Origin: Acidobacteriota bacterium
GTDB lineage: Bacteria > Acidobacteriota > Terriglobia > Terriglobales > Acidobacteriaceae
Direction of reading: 5' to 3'
NCBI GenBank assembly: GCA_021809235.1
Contig: JAKBAG010000029.1
Location: forward strand, 1 to 18,987
Length of the DNA stretch: 18,987 nucleotides
Shown here: positions 1 through 6,718 of the stretch, piece after piece
How the letters are laid out: the number at the start of each line of letters is the position of its first letter
How positions within the stretch are numbered: the stretch's first letter is position 1
The notes under the pieces: generated by a model
The model's database searches: none
The model's input: the letters and a program-made list of their open reading frames with translations, nothing else
What the model was told of the DNA's origin: nothing
Position numbers and translations under genes: made by a program

Positions 1-48
1 GATACTTTTACTGTCTATATACCTCAGCTCACTTCATGACTGCCCGCA

Positions 49-65
49 TGCATGGAGTCCATGCA
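49..65. repeat. Short perfect inverted repeat (7 bp arms)
   Basis: TGCATGG at 49-55 and CCATGCA at 59-65 are perfect reverse complements around a 3-base centre. A short symmetric site like this upstream of a gene could be a repressor or activator binding site, but no regulator is encoded nearby and the assignment is a guess. Confidence 0.35.
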
Positions 66-109
66 AATGGTGCAGATCAGGATGGAAGCCGAGACTCATC
101 TAATGCGAA

Positions 110-164
110 GATAAGCAAAATGTATTCCGCTTGTCAAATATATTTTTAAGGAATTCTGCTTATC
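110..164. repeat. Inverted repeat flanking an AT-rich core
   Basis: GATAAGCA at 110-117 is the reverse complement of TGCTTATC at 157-164. Inside it, ATTCC at 124-128 pairs with GGAAT at 150-154. The core between them is very AT-rich. It lies 37 bases before the GTG start at 201, so it could be an operator pair or a leader-RNA hairpin. It has no T-tract, so it is not an obvious terminator. Confidence 0.35.
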
Positions 165-200
165 ATTTAGTGTTTTCTTTTGAGATACTGAGGTTGTGCC

Positions 201-482
201 GTGAAATCCACTCCTTATTGGCGAATTGTCTGTCTACTGTTTGTGGCGTTTTTACTTCCGCACTCACTTTCCGCCAAATCCGATTCCCGACTTGACATCA
301 ACACCGCCACACGGAAGCAGCTGCTTCAGCTCCCCGGCATCACCCCGGTCTGGGCGCAGCGCATCCTTCGCTTCCGCCCCTATACAGCAAAAAACGAGCT
401 TTACTCTCGCGGCATTCTGACGCGTGCAGAGTATGACAGGATTGCGGACCTGATCGTAGCCCATCGTCCGCATCGCAAGTGA
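201..482 (+). CDS. Small secreted helix-hairpin-helix protein, ComEA-like
   Basis: This is a 93-residue protein starting at GTG 201, with GAGG 7 bases upstream. Residues 1-25 form a signal peptide with a hydrophobic stretch ending near the SLSA motif, so the product should be exported. The rest matches one helix-hairpin-helix unit of the ComEA type: LDINTATRKQLLQLPGI at about residues 31-47, then a second half with RPY and RGILTRAEYDRI. In ComEA this fold binds double-stranded DNA during natural transformation. Canonical ComEA has a membrane anchor plus a longer linker, and this version is much shorter. Similar short exported HhH proteins are common in Acidobacteriota and their roles are mostly unproven. 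No other competence gene is nearby. A strong terminator follows. DNA binding is inferred from the family. Confidence 0.8.
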   Translation: MKSTPYWRIVCLLFVAFLLPHSLSAKSDSRLDINTATRKQLLQLPGITPVWAQRILRFRPYTAKNELYSRGILTRAEYDRIADLIVAHRPHRK

Positions 483-508
483 TCCGGGGAGTCATCGCGA
501 CAAAAAGA

Positions 509-534
509 ATCGGGGTGCTCGTGAGCACCCCGAT
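509..534. terminator. Rho-independent terminator, bidirectional
   Basis: There is a perfect 12-bp inverted repeat: arms 509-520 and 523-534 with core CGGGGTGCTC, so a tetraloop forms at the top. Read on the minus strand it is followed by TCTTTTTGT (complement of 501-509), a good U-tract for ending the RND pump transcript. Read on the plus strand it is followed by CTCTTGCTTGT, a weaker tail for the secreted HhH gene. Confidence 0.85.
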
Positions 535-566
535 CTCTTGCTTGTCGCCACGGTAACAGGTGACCG

Positions 567-3500
567 TCAGTGGGCGGCTGGCAGCTCGGGTGCGTGCTTC
601 GGCTTGAGCCTAGCCAGCACACTGCTCAGGGTCACATACAGCACCGGAATGAAGAGCAGATTCAGGATCGTGGAAACCAGCATGCCTCCCACGATAGTTG
701 TGCCCACGGAATGACGCCCCAGCGCTCCTGCTCCGGTGGCAAAGACCAGAGGCAGCACTCCCAGGATAAAGGCAAACGAAGTCATCAGGATCGGTCGAAG
801 ACGAAGCTCTGCGGCTTCAATCGCTGCCTCGGCAATGCTCCGTCCCTTCTCACGCAACTGCTCAGCAAACTCCACGATCAGAATCGCGTTCTTTGCCGAC
901 AGTCCAATCAGCATCACCAGCCCGATCTGACAATAGACATCGTCGGAGAGTCCACGAGCGGCAACCGCGCCCAGAGCGCCCAATACCGCCATCGGAACTG
1001 CGAGCAGGATGATAAACGGCAGCGCAAAGCTCTCATACTGTGCAGCCAGCGTCAGATAGACCACGATCAGGCCCAGGGCAAAGATCAACACCGCCTTGCC
1101 GCTGGATTCAATCTCTTCCAGTGTCAGGCCTGTCCAGGAGTACGTCATGCCTGGCATCATCCCCTGTTTTGCCAGTTTTTCCATTGCTGCAATGCCTTCG
1201 CTGGAGCTTTTGCCGGGCGCGGCTGAGCCATCAATTTCCACGGAGCGGAAAAGGTTGTAATGGCTGATCACCTGCGGACCGGAGGTGTTCTCCACCGTAA
1301 CCAGATTGTCCAGCGGGATCATCTGGTTGGAAGTATCCGACCGCACGTAGAACGCGTGCAGATCACTGGCCTTCATGCGAAACGGCTGATCGGCCTGCAC
1401 ATAAACGCGATAGGTGCGATTGTTGTAATCGAAGTCGTTGACATACTCCGACCCCATGAAGACATTGAGCGTGGTTGCGATCTGCGTGAACGAAACACCC
1501 AGCGCCTTGGCCTTCTCGCGGTCCACATGTACCAGCAACTGAGGATCACTGGCGGAGAAATCCGTAAACAAGCCAGTAAGTCCCAATCCAGGATTCTGAC
1601 GGCTCATTCCGATCATCTTGTGCGCCACGCGATCCAGATCGGCAAGCGTGTTTTGCCCCAGATCCTGCAACTCAAACTGGAATCCGCCAAAGCTGCCAAT
1701 GCCCTGTACCGCCGGAGGCTGGAAGATAGCCACCGTTCCGCCCGGAACCATAAACAGGCGCGGCGTAAGCGCCTCCACGATGTCCGCTGCGGAATGCCCT
1801 TTGGCGCGCCGCTCATCCGCCGGCTTCAGTGCGGCAAAGATCATGCCTGCATTCGGGGAACTCCCCGTGAGCGAGAATCCGGAAACCGCAAACGCGCCGG
1901 CAATATCCGGATCGCTTGCCAGCACTCGCTGTGCCCGATCCGAGATTGCGGTCGTGTCGCTCAGGGAGGCTCCTGGCGGAGCCTGCACTACCACCATCAG
2001 CATCCCCTGATCTTCCTGGGGAATGAAGCCTGTTGGCACGTGAAGATACATCCAGCCCGTCGCCGCAAGGCCGGCAAAGAAGACCACAACCAGCAGATAG
2101 CGCAGCCGGAGTGCTACATGAATCAGCCCGGCATACGCACGGGAAATCCCATTGATCAGATTGTCGATTCCATGCGCAACAGCCGCCCAGACGCGGGAAA
2201 GCAACGGGACTCGCAGGAAGTCCAGCTGTTGATACTTGGCCTCTTCTCCGCGCAAAAACAAGGCCGCCAAAGCGGGAGACAAGGTGAGCGCATTCAGCGC
2301 AGAGATGGCAATCGCAAACGCAATCGTCAGCGAGAACTGACGGTACAGAATTCCTGTGGTGCCCGGAAAGAACGATACAGGCAGGAAGACGGCAATCAGT
2401 ACCAGAGAGGTCGCGATGACTGCGCTTGTCACCTCACTCATCGCAACGGATGTAGCATCATGCGGATCGGAGTGCTCGGCCGAAATATGACGCTGCACGT
2501 TCTCAATCACAACGATGGCATCATCGACCACCAGTCCGGTCGCCAGCGTGATTCCGAAAAGCGTCAGCGAATTGATCGAAAAGCCAAAAGCCTTGATAAA
2601 GGCAAATGTTCCGATCAGTGAGACGGGAATGGTGACGGCTGGAATGATCGTTGCCCGCCAATCCAGCAGGAAGAGAAAGATGACCACGATCACGATTACG
2701 ATGGCCTCGGCCAGCGTGACAATCACCTCATGAATCGAGTCACCGACAATCGTTGTTGAATCGAACGCAACCGCGTATTCCAACCCGGGCGGAAAATGCG
2801 CGGAAAGTTGCTTGAGAACAGCCTTGGCTTCGCGATCCACTTCCAAGGCATTGGCATTGGAAAGCTGCTGTACGCCGATGCCGACCGCAGCCTGCCCCTG
2901 ATACTTCAGATTGGAGCTGTAGTCCTCGGCTCCCAACTGTGCGTAGCCAATGTCCCGAAGATACACCAGGCCATTGGGGCTGCTTTTGACGATGATGTTG
3001 TCAAACTGCTTCGGATCGCTGAGCCGGCCCACCACGCGAACGGCCACCTGATACGACTGTCGGTTGTCGGACGGTGGCTGTCCCAGCTGTCCGGCTGGAA
3101 CCTCAATGTTCTGTTCCGTCAGAGCATTCACCACGTCGCTGGCTGTTAATCCGTGGGTTGCAAGCTTGTTCGGATCCAGCCACACGCGCATGGCATACTT
3201 GCGCTCGCCAAAGATCTGCACGTTACCCACGCCTGGAACGCGCTTCAGCGCATCCGCTACATAGACATCCAGGTAGTTCGAGATGAACTCATTGGAGTAG
3301 CGATTGTCCCGGGTATAGAATCCCGCGCCAAAGACAAAGTTGCTGTTCGCCTTGGTGATCGTAATTCCAGCTGCATTTACAGCAGCTGGCAGCCTTCCGC
3401 TCACGCTGGCCACGCGGTTTTGCACGTCCACGGCGGCAATGGAGAGATCATAGCCGGTCTGGAATGTGACCGTAATGGTGCTTACTCCAGAGTTGGTGCT

Positions 3501-3746
3501 GGCAGAGGTGATGTAGTGCATTCCCTCCACGCCATTAATCGACTCTTCCAGTGGAATGGTTACGGCCTTCTCCACCGTTTCCGCATCCGCACCCACATAC
3601 GAGCTGGTGACCACCACTTCCGGTGGTGCTAGCTGCGGATACAACGAGATCGGGAGGGTGGGTATGCTGATAGCGCCAACCAAAATAATCAGCAGTGCGA
3701 CGACTGTCGCAAACACAGGCCGGCGAATAAAAAAATCTACAAACAC
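567..3746 (-). CDS. RND multidrug efflux pump, inner-membrane subunit (HAE1/AcrB-like)
   Basis: A 1059-residue full-length hydrophobe/amphiphile efflux transporter. In a tripartite pump it uses the proton gradient to move hydrophobic compounds from the periplasm or inner membrane to an outer-membrane channel. The N-terminus begins MFVDFFIRRPVFA, typical of the family. The proton-relay aspartates D408 and D409 lie in GLVVDDAIVVIEN, K952 in GLSAKNAILIVEF, and R982 in RLRPILMTSFAFILG, so the relay looks intact. Transmembrane segments fall near residues 10-28, 340-560, 880-960 and 985-1045, with two periplasmic porter/docking halves between them. The start is GTG at 3746, with GAAGGA 8 bases upstream. 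It lies 32 bases after the membrane-fusion gene, so the two are co-transcribed. No outer-membrane factor or TetR regulator is encoded next to it. The substrate is unknown. Confidence 0.95.
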   Translation of the reverse strand: MFVDFFIRRPVFATVVALLIILVGAISIPTLPISLYPQLAPPEVVVTSSYVGADAETVEKAVTIPLEESINGVEGMHYITSASTNSGVSTITVTFQTGYDLSIAAVDVQNRVASVSGRLPAAVNAAGITITKANSNFVFGAGFYTRDNRYSNEFISNYLDVYVADALKRVPGVGNVQIFGERKYAMRVWLDPNKLATHGLTASDVVNALTEQNIEVPAGQLGQPPSDNRQSYQVAVRVVGRLSDPKQFDNIIVKSSPNGLVYLRDIGYAQLGAEDYSSNLKYQGQAAVGIGVQQLSNANALEVDREAKAVLKQLSAHFPPGLEYAVAFDSTTIVGDSIHEVIVTLAEAIVIVIVVIFLFLLDWRATIIPAVTIPVSLIGTFAFIKAFGFSINSLTLFGITLATGLVVDDAIVVIENVQRHISAEHSDPHDATSVAMSEVTSAVIATSLVLIAVFLPVSFFPGTTGILYRQFSLTIAFAIAISALNALTLSPALAALFLRGEEAKYQQLDFLRVPLLSRVWAAVAHGIDNLINGISRAYAGLIHVALRLRYLLVVVFFAGLAATGWMYLHVPTGFIPQEDQGMLMVVVQAPPGASLSDTTAISDRAQRVLASDPDIAGAFAVSGFSLTGSSPNAGMIFAALKPADERRAKGHSAADIVEALTPRLFMVPGGTVAIFQPPAVQGIGSFGGFQFELQDLGQNTLADLDRVAHKMIGMSRQNPGLGLTGLFTDFSASDPQLLVHVDREKAKALGVSFTQIATTLNVFMGSEYVNDFDYNNRTYRVYVQADQPFRMKASDLHAFYVRSDTSNQMIPLDNLVTVENTSGPQVISHYNLFRSVEIDGSAAPGKSSSEGIAAMEKLAKQGMMPGMTYSWTGLTLEEIESSGKAVLIFALGLIVVYLTLAAQYESFALPFIILLAVPMAVLGALGAVAARGLSDDVYCQIGLVMLIGLSAKNAILIVEFAEQLREKGRSIAEAAIEAAELRLRPILMTSFAFILGVLPLVFATGAGALGRHSVGTTIVGGMLVSTILNLLFIPVLYVTLSSVLARLKPKHAPELPAAH

Positions 3747-3778
3747 GATACAAATCCTTCCTGGGTAACGCCGGTTGA

Positions 3779-4897
3779 CTAAGCGCCCTGGTGCGGCATC
3801 ACCGGCATGTGATCGGCAAGGAACTGAGTACCCGATGTAATCACTTGATCGCCAGGCTTCAATCCCGCGCTGACCGCATACGCATTGCCCACAGTCTGGT
3901 CGATCGTGATGCTCACCTGATGAGCCACGGAATGACCGCCCTCACTGGCAACGACGAAGACGAAACTCTGTCCGCCCTGTCGGACAACGGAAAGAATCGG
4001 AATGGTCGGCATCGGTTCGGTCTTCCAGATTACCCGCGCCCGCACCATTTGTGCTGAACGCAACCGTTCATCACCCGAATGCACGGGAGCCTTGACCAGA
4101 ATCCCCTGCAGTGTGCTGTCCACCTGAGGCGAAAGGAAATCCACGGCTGTGGTTTCGATAACGTTGCCATTGGTATCCAGCAGTTGCACAGGCAGGCCCA
4201 TGCGCACCTCGCTGCTGCGCTCCGTCGGGATATAGATGTAGGCTTCAAAGTCTCGATTTTCATCCACGGTTGTCAACGCAGTGGACGTGGTCACATAGTC
4301 GCCAACATGAACCGGGATATCTCCCACTACACCATTGAACGGTGCGCGAATGGTGTAGTATGCCAGCTGCTCTTCCAGCGACTTGCGTGTGGCAATCGCC
4401 GATTGCCAGTCCGCGCGGGTGTTCTGGTAGAGCTGCTCTGCCTGGTCCAGCGCATCGCGACTTACCACACCATCGGCAAACAGCTTCCGTTCGCGTTCAA
4501 TCTCAATCGTGTTGTAGTCATAGAGCGCTTTTTTCTGCTTCTCGGTGGCAATCTGTGCATTCACCAGCGCCTGCTGCTTGGCCGGATCGACCGTCATCAG
4601 CACCTGTCCCGCATGCACCTGTTCGCCAGAGTGAACCGCAATCGAAGTCAGATTCCCATCCACCTGCGGCATCACAGTTACCGAGCGTCGCGACTTGATC
4701 GTCGCTACATAATCACTGCTGGAGGCGACCGGCTTGTTAGAAACCGTTTCCACCGCCACCGGCATTGCCTGCATGGCTGCTGCACCCGAAGCAGGCGCTG
4801 GCGCCTGCCGACAGCCTGCCAGCAATACACATCCTAATCCGGCACTGCATACAATCCTACGAAAGTACTTCAAGCAAACCTCACTCCCTGGCTCCAT
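3779..4897 (-). CDS. RND efflux periplasmic adaptor (membrane-fusion lipoprotein)
   Basis: A 372-residue membrane-fusion protein that bridges the RND pump to an outer-membrane channel. A lipoprotein signal ends in LLAG-C, with Cys29 the lipidation site, so it is anchored by lipid in the periplasm. The barrel-sandwich/lipoyl half-motifs lie at about residues 68-105 (VMPQVDGNLTSIAVHSGEQV) and 190-215 (IRAPFNGVVGDIPVHVGDYV). Between them is a Glu/Lys/Gln-rich alpha-hairpin (about 108-180). Beta-barrel and membrane-proximal domains follow. The ATG at 4897 has GAGG 7 bases upstream. A TTG at 4873 also has a purine-rich stretch ahead of it and would still leave a complete lipoprotein signal, so the start could be 24 bases shorter. 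It is the first gene of the pump operon. Confidence 0.93.
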   Translation of the reverse strand: MEPGSEVCLKYFRRIVCSAGLGCVLLAGCRQAPAPASGAAAMQAMPVAVETVSNKPVASSSDYVATIKSRRSVTVMPQVDGNLTSIAVHSGEQVHAGQVLMTVDPAKQQALVNAQIATEKQKKALYDYNTIEIERERKLFADGVVSRDALDQAEQLYQNTRADWQSAIATRKSLEEQLAYYTIRAPFNGVVGDIPVHVGDYVTTSTALTTVDENRDFEAYIYIPTERSSEVRMGLPVQLLDTNGNVIETTAVDFLSPQVDSTLQGILVKAPVHSGDERLRSAQMVRARVIWKTEPMPTIPILSVVRQGGQSFVFVVASEGGHSVAHQVSITIDQTVGNAYAVSAGLKPGDQVITSGTQFLADHMPVMPHQGA

Positions 4898-5196
4898 CGG
4901 TTTCCCTCAGGCACTTCCAGGCGCTTTTCATGGTTCTTACAATCGTTTGGTCCAGACACTGCTCAAAATCTGTTCCCACCAAGCCAGTTACGCCATCATG
5001 GCAATGGCCTCTAACGCTCGGCACAAACCGATTTACGGATGCTTCCCTGCCGCCGTTGGCTCCACATCCCCTGTTCCATCGCAGACAAACGTTGGGTTTT
5101 GGATGCGGCTTGTGCTCGGTACGCTTCAGAATTGACGAAAGAAATCCGGTGCCGCACGAAAACCGACAGGCCGCGGCAGATATTTTCCTCCTGGCC
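4898..5196. other. Intergenic region upstream of the efflux operon
   Basis: About 300 bases lie between the transporter at 5197-5910 and the adaptor gene, both on the minus strand. Open frames run through it but resemble no family I know and carry no good ribosome-binding site. The promoter of the pump operon should be here. On the minus strand a weak pair, TTGAGC with TGTAAG about 19 bases on, is the nearest I can see, and I do not call it. No clear T-tract terminator for the upstream transporter is visible. Confidence 0.5.
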
Positions 5197-5910
5197 TTAT
5201 CCACGAAACGCAAACGGGTTGAAATTCGTTCCCGCATCCCAGGCATCCACGCCTTCCACTCGCTTCAACCATCCCACCACCAGATAGGTCAGCGGTGTGG
5301 CCAGCACCTCGTACATCACCTTGAATCCATACGAGGAGCCGATCATCACCAGCAGGTGGCGGGGCGAAACAGAACCCCAGAACGCGATCAGAATCACAAC
5401 CGTGGTATCCACCAGCTGCCCGGTCACCGTTGAGGTCACGGTACGGCTCCACAGGTGCCGTCCACCGGTCCAGATCTTCATCTTGGCCAAGGTATAGCTG
5501 TTGGTAAACTCCCCAGCCCAGTATGCTGCCAGGCTGGCAGCAGCAAACCTTGGCACCAATCCGAAGACACGCGCAAAAGCCGCCTGATCCTGCCATCCCG
5601 GAGCCGGCGGCAGCAGCACAGCCACCTGCCCCATCACGGCCAGCAACGCCATGCCCAGAAAGCCCAGCCAAATGGCCCTTCGCGACGCGGCGTACCCATA
5701 CACCTCCGTAAACACATCGCTCCAGATGTAGGTGATGGGAAACAGCAGTTGGGCACCGCTGACGAGCAGCGGACCCAGGCGGCAAATCTTGGGACCCACC
5801 AGATTCGAAACCAGCAGAATAACCACGAAGGCGATGGTCAGTGTCTCCAGGTAACGAAACGTGCGTATCGGTTGGGCGGAAGCCGCACTCTCTGCCTGTG
5901 GAGTCTTCAT
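5197..5910 (-). CDS. yhhQ: Queuosine precursor transporter, YhhQ/VUT_1 family
   Basis: A 237-residue integral membrane protein of the DUF165/VUT_1 family. In E. coli YhhQ imports queuine-pathway precursors (preQ0, preQ1) for queuosine modification of tRNA. Family hallmarks: SNLVGPKI (35-42), FPITYIWSDVFTEVYGY (57-73), a central block with GEFTNSYTLAKMKIWT and TGQLVDTT (133-170), and GSSYGFKVMYEVLATP (191-206). About six hydrophobic segments are seen. The frame stays open upstream to 6177, but the family alignment begins only after MKTPQAES, so the ATG at 5910 is the likely start. Its Shine-Dalgarno is weak (GGGA about 12 bases upstream). I see no preQ1 riboswitch before it. It is divergent from the uncharacterised gene at 6147. 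Confidence 0.88.
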   Translation of the reverse strand: MKTPQAESAASAQPIRTFRYLETLTIAFVVILLVSNLVGPKICRLGPLLVSGAQLLFPITYIWSDVFTEVYGYAASRRAIWLGFLGMALLAVMGQVAVLLPPAPGWQDQAAFARVFGLVPRFAAASLAAYWAGEFTNSYTLAKMKIWTGGRHLWSRTVTSTVTGQLVDTTVVILIAFWGSVSPRHLLVMIGSSYGFKVMYEVLATPLTYLVVGWLKRVEGVDAWDAGTNFNPFAFRG

Positions 5911-6008
5911 CGTTTGAGCATATCCCAGCAATTTCCGGTCTCCACAATTTCCCGCCCCATGTCGTAGCAATCCGGCACTGACTCTGCCAGCAATTTTCAT
6001 TTCCCCTC

Positions 6009-6036
6009 TTGAAACTTCTCCCAGCTCCGATATGCT
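6009..6036 (+). promoter_or_regulatory. Putative sigma-70-type promoter
   Basis: TTGAAA at 6009-6014 and TATGCT at 6031-6036 are separated by 16 bases, giving one mismatch to the -35 consensus and two to the -10. Transcription from about 6043 would give a leader of roughly 100 bases before the ATG at 6147. The same TATGCT box with a 16-base spacer occurs before the DUF4382 gene near 17371. Confidence 0.45.
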
Positions 6037-6146
6037 CTGTGTGAAAGAACGATGAACGGCTGCTCGACTCGCCCCCCCCGGTCCCGCAGCCACGACTCCA
6101 CTGCCTCGGCATCGGTCCGCCTTACGCGGAGAGACAGGAGCAAAGG

Positions 6147-6683
6147 ATGTCCACCACTCCACATCCCCTCGAGCCATTCTTTCAGCAGGTTGTCCGCAAC
6201 AACTATGTCGGCAAACTCGGCATTCACGATCCGGACATTTCCAGCTACGTAGCCCACCTGCTTTGTGAATTCAGTGAGTCGGAGAATCTCTACAAAGTTC
6301 GCGATAAAGCCGGAAAACCAGTCTACTCGCTGGAAGAGATGGTTCTTGCAGCAGACCCTGTTCACGGCACGGCACCTTCCTTCGACGCCGAGCGCTCCGT
6401 GCGAAAGCACATCGGGGACTACGCCCTGTTTCTTTCCGGCATGTATCCGGAGTCGATGGACCCATGGCGGCGGCGTCATGGACAGCAGAGCTTTGAAGAT
6501 CTTGTCCATATCGGCAAGCAAAGCTACTTCATCGTCAGCCAGTTTGACCTGGAAGAATATGCTGCCGAAGCCCCTCTGTTTGCTCGGCTGGCCGAGTGGT
6601 TTGATCGGTGCATCTATGGTCTGCGACTGGTCCGCGATGATCTCACTCATGGCAGGCCGGGCTGTCTTCCTGCCCGCACATAG
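6147..6683 (+). CDS. Uncharacterised small soluble protein
   Basis: A 178-residue protein starting at ATG 6147, with GGAG 6 bases upstream. It has no signal peptide or membrane segment and is fairly acidic and rich in aromatic residues, so it should be cytosolic and probably alpha-helical. Recognisable blocks: HIGDYALFLSGMYPE at about residues 87-101, HIGKQSYFIVSQFD at about 120-133, and a C-terminal FDRCIYGLRLVRDDL. I recall similar blocks in conserved hypothetical proteins of Acidobacteriota, but I know of no assigned function and cannot check. Its C-terminus is tail-to-tail with the TonB-dependent receptor gene, with about 35 bases between stops and no clear terminator. An antisense frame (5997-6839) covers it but lacks family features. 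Confidence 0.8.
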   Translation: MSTTPHPLEPFFQQVVRNNYVGKLGIHDPDISSYVAHLLCEFSESENLYKVRDKAGKPVYSLEEMVLAADPVHGTAPSFDAERSVRKHIGDYALFLSGMYPESMDPWRRRHGQQSFEDLVHIGKQSYFIVSQFDLEEYAAEAPLFARLAEWFDRCIYGLRLVRDDLTHGRPGCLPART

Positions 6684-6718
6684 GGCCTGTTCCGGCTTGG
6701 GGTCTTCCGCAATCCGCC

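Larger units (their letters stand above)
1..200. other. AT-rich upstream region, no gene seen
   Basis: No convincing coding frame is visible in this leader. It becomes clearly AT-rich from about 105 to 185, unlike the rest of the window, which fits a promoter region for the small secreted protein that starts at 201. Two inverted repeats lie in it (listed separately). TTGTCA at 131-136 resembles a -35 box, but I found no -10 at a normal distance, so no promoter is called. GAGG at 190-193 sits 7 bases before the GTG start at 201 and is a reasonable ribosome-binding site. Confidence 0.6.

Noticed and set aside
1260..2621. 453-codon open frame antisense to the RND pump gene
   Set aside because: It lies entirely inside a well-identified gene on the other strand, and its translation is rich in Arg/His/Gln with no family motif. 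This is a typical GC-rich shadow frame.
4881..5246. 121-codon minus-strand frame upstream of the adaptor gene
   Set aside because: It overlaps the adaptor start, resembles no regulator (no helix-turn-helix seen) and is Cys/Arg-rich, so it is treated as non-coding.
5911..6000. preQ1 riboswitch before the YhhQ-like transporter
   Set aside because: I looked for the CTA...AACTAA-type preQ1-I signature and did not find it in the short leader.
5126..6112. 328-codon minus-strand frame overlapping the YhhQ-like gene
   Set aside because: It is offset by one base from the real transporter frame, shows no hydrophobic segments where the transporter does, and is full of Gly/Arg/Ser runs.
6684..6718. Terminator between the convergent uncharacterised and receptor genes
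   Set aside because: The short gap holds no convincing hairpin or T-run, so none is annotated.
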